From contig CALCMJ010000158.1 in the NCBI GenBank assembly GCA_937967615.1, forward strand, positions 1 through 36,899: 36,899 nucleotides of DNA, given 5' to 3'. Origin of the DNA: an uncultured Saprospiraceae bacterium (GTDB taxonomy: Bacteria > Bacteroidota > Bacteroidia > Chitinophagales > Saprospiraceae). The notes beneath the pieces were generated by a model. The model saw nothing but the letters and a program-made list of their open reading frames with translations. It made no database searches and was not told where the DNA came from. This document shows, piece after piece, positions 1 through 7,419 of the stretch. Position 1 is the first letter of the stretch. Each line of letters begins with the position of its first letter. Made by a program: the position numbers and the translations under genes.

Positions 1-153
1 CGTCCTCGACTGGTGTCGAGGTTCCTTCACTTGAAAGTCCATTTAGGACTTTCCTCACTACGTGAAAAGTCCTGGTCTTAGTTCACCATGTTCAGTCAAG
101 CCGCCTTTTTTATAAATCCTTTCAAGGGAAATCTTGAAGAGCTTTAGCTTTTT
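1..153. repeat. Structured repeat, copy 1 (hairpin-rich)
   Basis: First of two near-identical copies with a 186 bp period. It holds a perfect 7-bp stem (CCTCGAC 4-10 / GTCGAGG 15-21, loop TGGT) and a perfect 8-bp stem (GAAAGTCC 33-40 / GGACTTTC 46-53). The second stem is enclosed by TTCAC 26-30 / GTGAA 62-66. A later TTCAAG/CTTGAA stem lies near 121-138. Only this copy has AAAGTCC at 66-72, which can pair with GGACTTT and so compete with the 8-bp stem. No open reading frame was seen. It could be a REP-like intergenic element or a structured RNA. The array may continue left of the window. Confidence 0.75.
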
Positions 154-186
154 AAAGAATCAATGTACAGGCTAGTCTTGGCCACC

Positions 187-322
187 CGTCCTCGACTGGT
201 GTCGAGGTTCCTTCACTTGAAAGTCCATTTAGGACTTTCCACACTACGTGAAACGTTCAGTCAAGCCGCCTTTTATATATAAATCCTTTCAAGGGAAATC
301 TTGAAGGGCTTTAGCTTTTTAT
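187..322. repeat. Structured repeat, copy 2 (hairpin-rich, internally deleted)
   Basis: Second copy of the element at 1-153. The first 54 bases match copy 1 exactly. It keeps both hairpins (190-196/201-207 and 219-226/232-239) and the outer TTCAC 212-216 / GTGAA 248-252 closure. It lacks about 23 bases that copy 1 has after the GTGAA arm, which removes the alternative-pairing strand. Conservation of the stems while a linker is lost suggests the folded parts matter, but this is inference. The 33 bases between the copies (154-186) are unique. Confidence 0.75.
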
Positions 323-570
323 AGGTGTACCTAAATATCACTTATGAAAGCTCTTAAAACAACATCTAATGATATTCACTATTTTGTAGTTGTATCTTAG
401 CCTTATCTCTCTCAGTCTGGTTCATGCTCCAAAATTGTAATATACACGTCATTTTACAGATACATATGAATTAATTTTTGCCTTCTTATAGGGTAAGCTG
501 TTCTTATATTGTCATTAGTATATACAAACCACAAACTCCCTTCTTTATTTTATTGCATACCCCTTAATAC
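323..570. other. Gene-free leader between the repeats and the first gene
   Basis: AT-rich stretch with no convincing open reading frame on either strand, no tRNA-like fold and no TAnnTTTG promoter match. It probably carries the promoter of the gene at 623, but I cannot place it. Confidence 0.5.
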
Positions 571-589
571 GTTCAAATACGATTTGAAC
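571..589. promoter_or_regulatory. Palindrome upstream of the T9SS gene (operator candidate)
   Basis: Perfect inverted repeat with 8-bp arms, GTTCAAAT (571-578) and ATTTGAAC (582-589), separated by ACG. It ends 33 bases before the start codon at 623, a position typical for a repressor or activator site. There is no T-run after it, so a terminator is unlikely. The cognate regulator is unknown. Confidence 0.45.
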
Positions 590-622
590 ACACACACGTA
601 ATGGACATGTAAAGTTTAATAT

Positions 623-1711
623 ATGAAGACTAAAAATAAAATTCAAAAAATTAGTAGATATGCAGCTAGCGCTTCTGCATTGTTACTAGGAACTCAAGCA
701 GACGGAGCAATAGTAACAAATGATATAACAGATTTATGTTTTGAACCTACAACTATAGGGGAAACACTCGCATTGGATATAGATGGGGATGGTGTAAATG
801 ATGTTAGCCTGTTTGCATATGATCCATCTTTTGACGATGTGTTTATTCTTCTTACTGGAAATGCCATCGGAATCGAGGAATCAGGGACCACTTTATTGTT
901 CCCTTCATTAATAGATGTTGATTTTGATTGTGTGAACAGTCTTTCAGGTTCATCAGGGACTATTCATACGCTTGGTGTTGGTGCACATGGTTTTGCACCA
1001 GTACTATTTAATATTAATGGTGCAGAGCACTTAGGAGTTGTAGAGCTTACCACTGTAGCCGGAACAGGATCTCAATCTGATGACGTAAGAAAAGTAATTG
1101 TACATAGTTTTACCTATAATGATGTACCTGCAGTGGATGATGCATGTTTTGTTTCACCTCCTGCACTTAGTGTAGAGTTAGCAAAGTTTGATGCTTATGG
1201 AATAGATAACAAAGTTGTACTTGAATGGATGACCATCAGTGAAATTAACAACGAGGGGTTTGAAGTTGAAAGAAGTATAAACGGAAATACCTGGGAAAGA
1301 ATTGGGTTCGAAATCGGAAAAGGCACTACAAACGTTGAAACAAAGTATTCTTGGATTGATGAGGATCCATATGCTCCACAAGCATATTACAGATTGAAAC
1401 AAATGGACTTCAATGGAGAATCTACTTATTCTCCTATATTGTCAGTAAACATTAATAAAGTTGATTCAAAGCTAGAACTTTTAGCATTTCCAAATCCAAC
1501 ACTAGACTACTTGTCTTACAACTTGCCAAATGTGAGTTTAAAAGACCATGAAGTAAGTATATGGACAACAGAAGGAAAACTCGTTGTATCAAAAACAATA
1601 CAAGATCAAGGAATTAGAGTCCTGAACTTAACAAACATGGAGAATGGAACTTATATTTTAAATGTAAAAATGGAAGGCAATAATTATAGTAAATTAATTG
1701 TAAAGCAATAA
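623..1711 (+). CDS. T9SS type A sorting domain-containing secreted protein
   Basis: Predicted secreted or cell-surface protein of 362 residues. The N-terminus has basic residues followed by a modest hydrophobic stretch ending near residue 29, a pattern common in Bacteroidota exported proteins that begin with a KISRYAASASA-like segment. Residues about 50-65 hold the acidic DIDGDGVND motif, resembling a calcium-binding EF-hand or type-3 repeat loop. Residues about 183-275 form the beta-sandwich region that often precedes T9SS tails (LEWMTISEINNEGFEVERS, then YYRLKQMDFNGE). Residues about 286-362 are a type A sorting domain with the PNP motif and a final GTYILNV...KLIVKQ strand. The protein should cross the inner membrane by Sec and the outer membrane by T9SS. 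The middle region matches no enzyme I recognise, so its activity is unknown. The gene stands alone, with a likely terminator after it. Confidence 0.85.
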   Translation: MKTKNKIQKISRYAASASALLLGTQADGAIVTNDITDLCFEPTTIGETLALDIDGDGVNDVSLFAYDPSFDDVFILLTGNAIGIEESGTTLLFPSLIDVDFDCVNSLSGSSGTIHTLGVGAHGFAPVLFNINGAEHLGVVELTTVAGTGSQSDDVRKVIVHSFTYNDVPAVDDACFVSPPALSVELAKFDAYGIDNKVVLEWMTISEINNEGFEVERSINGNTWERIGFEIGKGTTNVETKYSWIDEDPYAPQAYYRLKQMDFNGESTYSPILSVNINKVDSKLELLAFPNPTLDYLSYNLPNVSLKDHEVSIWTTEGKLVVSKTIQDQGIRVLNLTNMENGTYILNVKMEGNNYSKLIVKQ

Positions 1712-1737
1712 ATTTTAAATTGTATCAGAAAAACTTG

Positions 1738-1765
1738 GTAATAGAATTATTGCTTTTTTTTTTTT
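1738..1765 (+). terminator. Probable intrinsic terminator
   Basis: A short stem (1738-1743 with 1748-1753, one G-U pair, loop GAAT) is followed directly by twelve T residues (1754-1765). It lies 26 bases after the stop of the T9SS gene and just before the next start at 1776. The stem is weak but the T-run is long, so termination is plausible rather than certain. Confidence 0.5.
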
Positions 1766-1775
1766 ATTTTAAAGA

Positions 1776-2300
1776 ATGAACAAGAAGCTCTATTTTTTAG
1801 CAATAATCCCGCCGGACGAAATATCTGCTGAACTCACGAGCTTTAAGAAAGAGGCCAAAAATTTATATTCTTCTAGCCATGCTTTGAATTCTCCTCCACA
1901 TGTAACCCTAGTGCCACCTTTCTGGATGGGTCATATCCTAGAGGCCAAATTGCGAAAATCTATTCAAGAATTGAACATGAATAAGCTTGAATTTGAAGTC
2001 CACTTAAATGGATTTAATTATTTCGAACCAAACGTTTTGTTTGTAAATATTGAAGAATCTAATAGTCTATTGAAGTGCCATGAGTCAGCAAAACAATGTG
2101 TAGAAATCATAATAGAAGAACCTATTAAAATGAATCATCCATTTCATCCACATATTACAGTTGCTTTCAAAGATTTAAGTCCCGCTCTTTTAAAGGATGC
2201 ATTTTTGCACTTTAAAGAAAAAGCTTTTTATAGCCAATTTGCTTTTGAAAATATCAGACTTCTTAGCTACAATGATAACGCTTGGGAAATTATTCAATGA
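1776..2300 (+). CDS. 2H phosphoesterase / 2'-5' RNA ligase (LigT-like) family protein
   Basis: A 174-residue protein of the 2H phosphoesterase superfamily, which acts on 2',3'-cyclic or 2'-5' phosphodiester bonds in RNA or nucleotides. Both catalytic HxT motifs are visible: HVTL at residues 42-45 and HITV at 126-129. The spacing and total length are normal for single-domain members. There is no signal peptide, so it should be cytosolic. The opening segment (LYFLAIIPPDE) is the usual first strand of the family. Its stop lies 11 bases from the stop of the nucleotidyltransferase operon on the other strand, so the two sets converge. The substrate cannot be deduced. Related enzymes degrade 2'-5' oligoadenylates or cyclic phosphates, which makes the neighbouring nucleotidyltransferases interesting but does not prove a link. 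Confidence 0.85.
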   Translation: MNKKLYFLAIIPPDEISAELTSFKKEAKNLYSSSHALNSPPHVTLVPPFWMGHILEAKLRKSIQELNMNKLEFEVHLNGFNYFEPNVLFVNIEESNSLLKCHESAKQCVEIIIEEPIKMNHPFHPHITVAFKDLSPALLKDAFLHFKEKAFYSQFAFENIRLLSYNDNAWEIIQ

Positions 2301-2311
2301 ACTGAATATGT

Positions 2312-3061
2312 TTAAACTGTATTATTTTGAATGTAGATTATACAGTTGACAAGCACGGCTAAATCTAAACTACTAATTCGTTCAGAGTTTGGAGGGAAGA
2401 TTGGGCTAAATGCTTTTTTATACTTATAGAATTTATTCAATTCTGGAGCGAATTCAGTTAAGTGCTTTTCAATTAATGCTTGGAAATCTTTGTGGTCTAC
2501 AAGCCCTTCATAAGATTTCCAACTATCTACACTGCTGGATTCAAATTCTTTGAAATGTAAATATCGGCGTACAATAGCATCTATGTTAGCAACAAAATCA
2601 GTCATAGATCTTCCTAGAAATAATTTTGTTTGAGCTTGGATAAATTCTTTGCGATGAGAGATGATTTCTTGGTGCGATGGCATTTGACTGTTTTCAATTA
2701 TCTTTTTGATGCCTTCAAAGACTAGACTTTTTTTAAGACAAATGCCATGAATACACATGTTTAAATACATTTGGTGGCCTTGCATCATTTGACTAAGATA
2801 ATTTGAAACAGTATTGAAACTAAGAGCGATTTGTTGATTAGAACTTTCCTGTAATTCTGCGCATAAAGTTTTTACTTTTTGAAGCAAATTCATGTCAGAA
2901 TAATCTAGTAATAGCATGATATCTATATCGCTATTTTTATTTGCAGTTTGTGTTGCTACGCTTCCATATAAAATAAACGACTTAATATTTTGACTGGCCA
3001 GTTCGTCTATTTTTTTACTTAACTCTTGAGCAACTGCAGTTTTTATTTTTGATTCTTCCAT
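2312..3061 (-). CDS. Nucleotidyltransferase-fold protein (array member 4, last)
   Basis: A 249-residue protein with an N-terminal minimal nucleotidyltransferase (pol beta-like) domain. GS is at 33-34 and SDID at 44-47, so two metal-binding aspartates (D45, D47) are present. The following strands show no clear third acidic residue; a serine/asparagine segment (SFNTV) occupies that place. A GICLKKSLVFEGIK segment is shared with its three upstream paralogues. The C-terminal half (about 130-249) is predicted helical and lacks a motif I can name. It differs from its siblings in having Q where they have G in GSxxxG[TS]A. It is the last gene of a four-gene minus-strand operon, 7 bases after the gene at 3069. 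There is no signal peptide. The product it makes or the target it modifies is unknown. Confidence 0.75.
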   Translation of the reverse strand: MEESKIKTAVAQELSKKIDELASQNIKSFILYGSVATQTANKNSDIDIMLLLDYSDMNLLQKVKTLCAELQESSNQQIALSFNTVSNYLSQMMQGHQMYLNMCIHGICLKKSLVFEGIKKIIENSQMPSHQEIISHRKEFIQAQTKLFLGRSMTDFVANIDAIVRRYLHFKEFESSSVDSWKSYEGLVDHKDFQALIEKHLTEFAPELNKFYKYKKAFSPIFPPNSERISSLDLAVLVNCIIYIQNNTV

Positions 3062-3068
3062 ATTCCAG

Positions 3069-3854
3069 TTAATCTTGAACAGATTTTTGGCTATCCTTAT
3101 TTATAAATTCGATACATTCTAAGAGTTCAATAAAATTACATGGGGGTAAAGTGTCTAAAACATCTAAGTCAAAGCCTAATGGTTTGACTTCGTCACTAAG
3201 TTTAAAGAATGCAATTACACTATTTGAATATTGAGGGAGGAATTTTTTAATCGTAGGCGCATAAGCTTCTCTTTGAATGACAGTTTGGTATTCTTCCCAA
3301 CTGTCAAGGCTCATTGATTGAACTAACTTTAAATCTAAGTATTTGAGAATTGTTATGCGTATTCCCGTACATAGCTTAACCAGGGATCCTAAAAATAAGT
3401 CTTGTACGCGCATATGGGTATCTGTTGCATTCTTAATAATCAGTTCTTTTTTTGAGGGTAATGAATTTGCGCTAACAATTGATTTAAAGCCTTCAAAAAT
3501 ATTACTATTCAAAAGACACTTTCCTTTGAGTACAATGTGCATGTGGTAGTGGTTTCCTTCAGTTATTTCTTTTAAGAATTCAGAAACTACCTTAACATTA
3601 ATAGTGATGTGAATTAAAGTTCTGTTTTGATATTCCAAAATCCTTTCCCTTAATTTAGTCATGAATTTTCTCTCAGTAAAATCAACGAGAAGCATTATGT
3701 CTATGTCACTCTGTGCATTGGCCGTTCCCAAGATTGTTGATCCGTAAATAATAAAAGCTTGAGCAGGGTGGGGGCTAAGTTCCTCCATATGATTGCATAT
3801 TTTTTGTGCAATTGCAAATCTTTTTTTGCTTTCATCATTCATGTATAATTTCAT
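3069..3854 (-). CDS. Nucleotidyltransferase-fold protein (array member 3)
   Basis: A 261-residue paralogue with the same two-part build. FIIYGST and SDIDI give GS at 38-39 and aspartates at 50 and 52, followed by the strand TINVKVV where an acidic third ligand would be expected. The segment GKCLLNSNIFEGFK corresponds to the common GICLL-S-F-GLK signature. The C-terminal helical half contains a SLDSWEEY stretch similar to VDSWKSY in member 4, so members 3 and 4 are probably each other's closest relatives. The start used overlaps the upstream gene by 20 bases. A second ATG four codons later (MNDESK) would cut this to 8 bases and is equally plausible. The overlap suggests translational coupling. 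The function is unknown beyond the fold. Confidence 0.75.
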   Translation of the reverse strand: MKLYMNDESKKRFAIAQKICNHMEELSPHPAQAFIIYGSTILGTANAQSDIDIMLLVDFTERKFMTKLRERILEYQNRTLIHITINVKVVSEFLKEITEGNHYHMHIVLKGKCLLNSNIFEGFKSIVSANSLPSKKELIIKNATDTHMRVQDLFLGSLVKLCTGIRITILKYLDLKLVQSMSLDSWEEYQTVIQREAYAPTIKKFLPQYSNSVIAFFKLSDEVKPLGFDLDVLDTLPPCNFIELLECIEFINKDSQKSVQD

Positions 3855-4587
3855 TTGTATTTTGAAGAATAATGTTTAGAATTTTAAGTATGTCGATTAA
3901 ACTGAATTCAGAGCTTGCGCTTAAATTGTAAGAATTGTTTTTAAAGTTTTCAATATTCGCAATACTAATATTAAATGCACTTATAGACTTTGGTAAGTGT
4001 AGTTCTCTGGAAGCTTGAGTTTTACTGAATAATTCAAGGTATTGAAGAATTGGGTTTTTTTGTAAAAATTGAAGTTTTATAAAGTCATCTAACAAATTTT
4101 CAAATTCAGCAATAAATTCAGGCATTACAGTTTTAAGAATAGCAGCTGATCTAATTTGAATACCTTGAGAATGGACTTTTTCTAGTGAAGCTTGAATTGG
4201 TTTTGGAGATGCTTTTAGAAAATGCTTTAATCCTTTAAATACAGTGCTATTCAATTGACAAATCCCATCAGCCAAAATAAAAAAATATAGAGGCTCTTTT
4301 CTTATCAAGTTTTCCAAAAATTGAGTTACTGTCTTGATGTTTATTGCAATTTCTAGATTATATTTTTGTTCAAATACGTTTTTGACCTTTTCCAAATGAG
4401 ATACAAATTGGTTCGTGGTGACATTTACTAATATTTGAATGTCAAGATCACTTTGTTCCGTTGCTGTTCCTTGAGCAGTAGAGCCATAGACGATAAAGCA
4501 TTGCAAAGTTGACTTTTCAAATTTCTGCACTACCAAGAGAATTTGATTTGCAATTTTAATTCTGTTTATAGAATGCACCGTACTCAT
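3835..4587 (-). CDS. Nucleotidyltransferase-fold protein (array member 2)
   Basis: A 250-residue paralogue. The motif FIVYGSTAQGTATEQSDLDI places GS at 35-36 and aspartates at 47 and 49. The next strand reads AINIKTV, again with Asn/Lys rather than Asp/Glu. The signature GICQLNSTVFKGLK is kept. The C-terminal half is the most divergent of the four and is rich in Asn, Lys and Phe. Its start overlaps the stop of the gene at 4584 by four bases (ATGA type), and its end overlaps the next gene, so all four are likely made from one transcript. It has no signal peptide or membrane segment. It could be active, or a regulatory subunit of a hetero-oligomer; the sequence does not decide. Confidence 0.75.
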   Translation of the reverse strand: MSTVHSINRIKIANQILLVVQKFEKSTLQCFIVYGSTAQGTATEQSDLDIQILVNVTTNQFVSHLEKVKNVFEQKYNLEIAINIKTVTQFLENLIRKEPLYFFILADGICQLNSTVFKGLKHFLKASPKPIQASLEKVHSQGIQIRSAAILKTVMPEFIAEFENLLDDFIKLQFLQKNPILQYLELFSKTQASRELHLPKSISAFNISIANIENFKNNSYNLSASSEFSLIDILKILNIILQNTNEIIHE

Positions 4588-5351
4588 TTCAATTCACTTG
4601 TTTTCTTTAATATGTGACGCATGCATTTTAAAAGCTCAATTAAATTGAAACCATGCTCAGCATTTAGTGTTTGCGAAATGGTATTTATATTTTTATTGTA
4701 ACTCAAAAAATTATCAAGACAGTTGCTGTAATTTGGAAGAAGTTCATTAATAGTTGGCATATGTTTAGAAGAACGTTGAATGGAAATCTCTTGCTCTTCC
4801 CAAGTTCGATATTCATTTTCTAGCACTTTTTTAAAAGCGAGAAACTGGAATACACTCAAACTACAATCACTGTTAAAGTTTATTAGCCTTTGTGTGAAAA
4901 GTTCTTCAGACCAATTTTGGACTTCTTTTCTCACTTTATCTTCTATGACAGCTCTTTTGGGAAGTTTTTTTGTGTGTACTAAACTCTTTAAGTTCTTAAA
5001 CATTGAACTCTCTAAAAGACAGATTCCATTTAAAAACATCAAGACATGAAAGCTGTCTCCTTGCACTAATTCTTCAATAACGAAAGAAGGTGTTTTAACA
5101 TTTACAACGATCTTGACACCACTTTTTTGTTGGATTTCCCTAAGTATTAGTTCAGTTTTACTTTGCAGAAGTACGCTTGGATTGTCTGAGATGATCTGGA
5201 TATCAATATCACTTGTCTTTTTTGCTGAACCTATGGCAACTGAACCATAGACTATAAATGCTTGGATCGTCTTGGGGTAAGCAGAAACTAATCTGTGACA
5301 AAGTGCTTTTGCCAAATTAAGACGAATGGATGTGTGTTCATGAGTTTCCAA
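4584..5351 (-). CDS. Nucleotidyltransferase-fold protein (array member 1, first)
   Basis: A 255-residue first gene of the four-gene operon. FIVYGSVAIGSAKKTSDIDI gives GS at 36-37 and aspartates at 48 and 50. The following strand is VVNVKTP, and the shared signature is GICLLESSMFKNLK. The C-terminal half is helical and carries LPNYSNCLDNFL, matching LPQYSNSVIAFF in member 3. This shows that homology extends through the whole protein, not only the catalytic fold. The promoter must lie in 5352-5481, shared with the divergent gene at 5482; I see no perfect TAnnTTTG on this strand. Kanamycin-type and HEPN-linked MNT enzymes share the N-terminal motif, but no HEPN RxxxxH motif is evident here, so a toxin-antitoxin role is not supported. 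Confidence 0.75.
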   Translation of the reverse strand: METHEHTSIRLNLAKALCHRLVSAYPKTIQAFIVYGSVAIGSAKKTSDIDIQIISDNPSVLLQSKTELILREIQQKSGVKIVVNVKTPSFVIEELVQGDSFHVLMFLNGICLLESSMFKNLKSLVHTKKLPKRAVIEDKVRKEVQNWSEELFTQRLINFNSDCSLSVFQFLAFKKVLENEYRTWEEQEISIQRSSKHMPTINELLPNYSNCLDNFLSYNKNINTISQTLNAEHGFNLIELLKCMRHILKKTSELK

Positions 5352-5481
5352 AATCCAGATATTAATTTCTCTTTAATGCAAATTAAGGATAGTTTTCAAA
5401 ACTCAGGCTAATTCCCATTTTATATCCCTATTCTTTTGAAATTCTAACTGCAGCTATTCACCAATTGTTAACTTTACATTT

Positions 5482-5943
5482 GTGAATTCAAAATTAATCA
5501 TAGAGCTTGTCTGGATAGTATTTACAGTGATTTTCTGTATACTTATACTCTTACCTATATATGGTAGTTTAGGTAGAGACTATCCCTTTTACCTTGAAAA
5601 CATTATATTCATAATAGCGAGTGTAACTTTTATTCGTTACATTTTCTTACTTAAGTATCATTGGATAGCAAATACCACTAAACCCAAAATTGCGCTTATA
5701 TTCCTGTCTATTCCTATAATTATGTACATGGTTGATAATATCTATGACTTTCAGGCATTTTTGGATGAACAAGGACTATATACTATTCTTGATAAACTTT
5801 CAGTAGAAAAGCAAAGGTCTTTAGGATCATATATTAAAACTCAAATGATATTTTTCTGGACAGCAGCGGTAATATCCTCTGTGCTGCTACCCATTAGAAT
5901 GATTATTTCACTTTGGAGACAGCGAAACCGAGGAACAGTTTAA
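5482..5943 (+). CDS. Small four-helix membrane protein, unknown function
   Basis: A 153-residue hydrophobic protein. Four likely transmembrane segments lie at about residues 5-27, 36-56, 66-84 and 118-141, with short loops between them. No conserved catalytic motif was recognised. The start codon is GTG; the first in-frame ATG lies far downstream, so GTG is the better choice. It ends one base before the start of the GT39-like glycosyltransferase and is almost certainly co-transcribed and co-translated with it. This suggests an accessory role in the same membrane glycosylation step, for example subunit or lipid-carrier handling. That role is inferred from position only. Confidence 0.65.
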   Translation: MNSKLIIELVWIVFTVIFCILILLPIYGSLGRDYPFYLENIIFIIASVTFIRYIFLLKYHWIANTTKPKIALIFLSIPIIMYMVDNIYDFQAFLDEQGLYTILDKLSVEKQRSLGSYIKTQMIFFWTAAVISSVLLPIRMIISLWRQRNRGTV

Positions 5944-5944
5944 G

Positions 5945-7417
5945 ATGGATAGCAAAATAAAATACTTGCTCTATTCACTGTATGCATTGCTTATCTACTT
6001 TACACTATTTCATCATATAGGAAGACATCCAATAAAAACTTGGGATGAATCTCTGTTTGCGTGTAGAGCATTATACATGGCAGATAATAATGCCTATATG
6101 CCTAACTTCAATGTACTGGATAAAGTCTTACCAGATCATAGAAACACAAAACCACCCTTTAGCACTTGGATACAAGCAGCGTCATTTAAAATTTTTGGAC
6201 TTAGCGAACAGGCACTCAGAATTCCTATGGGGATTATACTCATCTTATGCTTTTTATATACTATTAATTTTTCGAGGAGGCAGTTCCATGAACCAATGTA
6301 TGGGATACTCTTGTCAATAATATTATTAACTAGTGTTGGCTTCATGCGAGATCATATGGCAAGATTTGGTGACCAAGATGTGGCGTTCGCAGCATATAGT
6401 TTTTTATCTATTCTCTTTTTTTATTTGTTCTGCGAATATGATAAATTGAAGGATCTAGCTCTATTTACCTTTTTTTCTATTGCGGCATTACTTACGAAGA
6501 ATTTACTAAGTCTAGTCTTAATACCTGGTTTTATATTGTACGCTCTGTATAAGAAAAAGTTACTTATGCTGTTAAGGCGAAGCTCAACCTATGTTGCTGC
6601 ATTTGCATTATTAGCCTCTTATATTTTTACTATTCTATTTCTGGAAAATGCCTACCCAGGTTTTTTTGAACGAATGTGGGACTATGAATTATTTGGACGA
6701 TACAATAAAACGATAGAAGGTCATTCAGGAGGCTTCTTCTATGTTTTAGATATATATTTTTCAGATTATTATTCACCGTGGTTTGTATTTGCTTGGACAA
6801 TACCTTTTATATTTTTTAATAAAGAAAACAGCAAGAAGAAAAAAGATTTGGCTGTTTGCATGCTACTGTGCTACCTTTCCTACTTTGTAATCGTGTCGTT
6901 GTCTAGTACAAAAACTGCATGGTATTTTGCGCCACTCTACATGATAAGTTCCTATCTAATTGCCATGGGGATGGTAAACATCTATCACATGTTACGCAGC
7001 TTAAATCAAGAAGATTCAGGTTTGAAATACACAATGCTAATTATGTTCATTTTTCTTACTGCGTATGCATTTTATAATGTGCTAAACAAAGTTTCTTATA
7101 ATCCAGAATCGGAAGTTAAAGATGAACAATATGTACTCTTCCTTGAGCATGTTGAAAGAACTAAGCCGAGTCTAAAACAATTCTCTATTATTGATAATAA
7201 CTTTGGTGCTAGCCCATATTTCTATTCTCAAATGTTTAATAGGAATAAAGATTATGAGATCACAGTGAAAAGAGGGGGAGATAGAGATAAAGGGGAAATC
7301 GTAATGGTATGTCTTAATAATGCCATGAATCCAATTAAGCGTAGATACCATGTTAACATGATAGATTCTTTTAAGTATTGTCGATTAATGGAAATTGGTG
7401 AAGAAAAGAAAGAGTAG
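5945..7417 (+). CDS. GT39/ArnT-like polytopic glycosyltransferase
   Basis: A 490-residue inner-membrane protein of the GT-C fold. It should transfer a sugar from a polyprenyl-phosphate donor to a lipid or protein on the periplasmic side. The first periplasmic loop has the hallmark acidic pair in KTWDES (D34, E35) and, further on, NTKPPFSTW (residues 68-75), both typical of the dolichyl-phosphate-mannose protein mannosyltransferase / ArnT family. About ten or more hydrophobic segments follow, then a soluble C-terminal tail of about 110 residues. It directly follows the small membrane protein at 5482 and converges with the polytopic protein at 7420 (2 bp gap). The acceptor, whether lipid A, lipoprotein or surface glycan, cannot be told from sequence. 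Confidence 0.8.
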   Translation: MDSKIKYLLYSLYALLIYFTLFHHIGRHPIKTWDESLFACRALYMADNNAYMPNFNVLDKVLPDHRNTKPPFSTWIQAASFKIFGLSEQALRIPMGIILILCFLYTINFSRRQFHEPMYGILLSIILLTSVGFMRDHMARFGDQDVAFAAYSFLSILFFYLFCEYDKLKDLALFTFFSIAALLTKNLLSLVLIPGFILYALYKKKLLMLLRRSSTYVAAFALLASYIFTILFLENAYPGFFERMWDYELFGRYNKTIEGHSGGFFYVLDIYFSDYYSPWFVFAWTIPFIFFNKENSKKKKDLAVCMLLCYLSYFVIVSLSSTKTAWYFAPLYMISSYLIAMGMVNIYHMLRSLNQEDSGLKYTMLIMFIFLTAYAFYNVLNKVSYNPESEVKDEQYVLFLEHVERTKPSLKQFSIIDNNFGASPYFYSQMFNRNKDYEITVKRGGDRDKGEIVMVCLNNAMNPIKRRYHVNMIDSFKYCRLMEIGEEKKE

Positions 7418-7419
7418 AG

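Noticed and set aside
1-322. CRISPR array
   Set aside because: Only two long copies with hairpins and one short unique gap; repeat and spacer sizes do not fit, and no cas genes are present.
2312-5351. HEPN-MNT toxin-antitoxin system
   Set aside because: The N-terminal motifs fit MNT proteins, but no HEPN RxxxxH motif or separate small HEPN gene is present, and four paralogues in a row do not match that layout.
5475-5482. TACATTTG as a promoter for the gene at 5482
   Set aside because: It matches TAnnTTTG but overlaps the GTG start codon, so transcription would begin inside the gene. No good downstream start exists, so I treat it as chance or as a sign that the start is uncertain.
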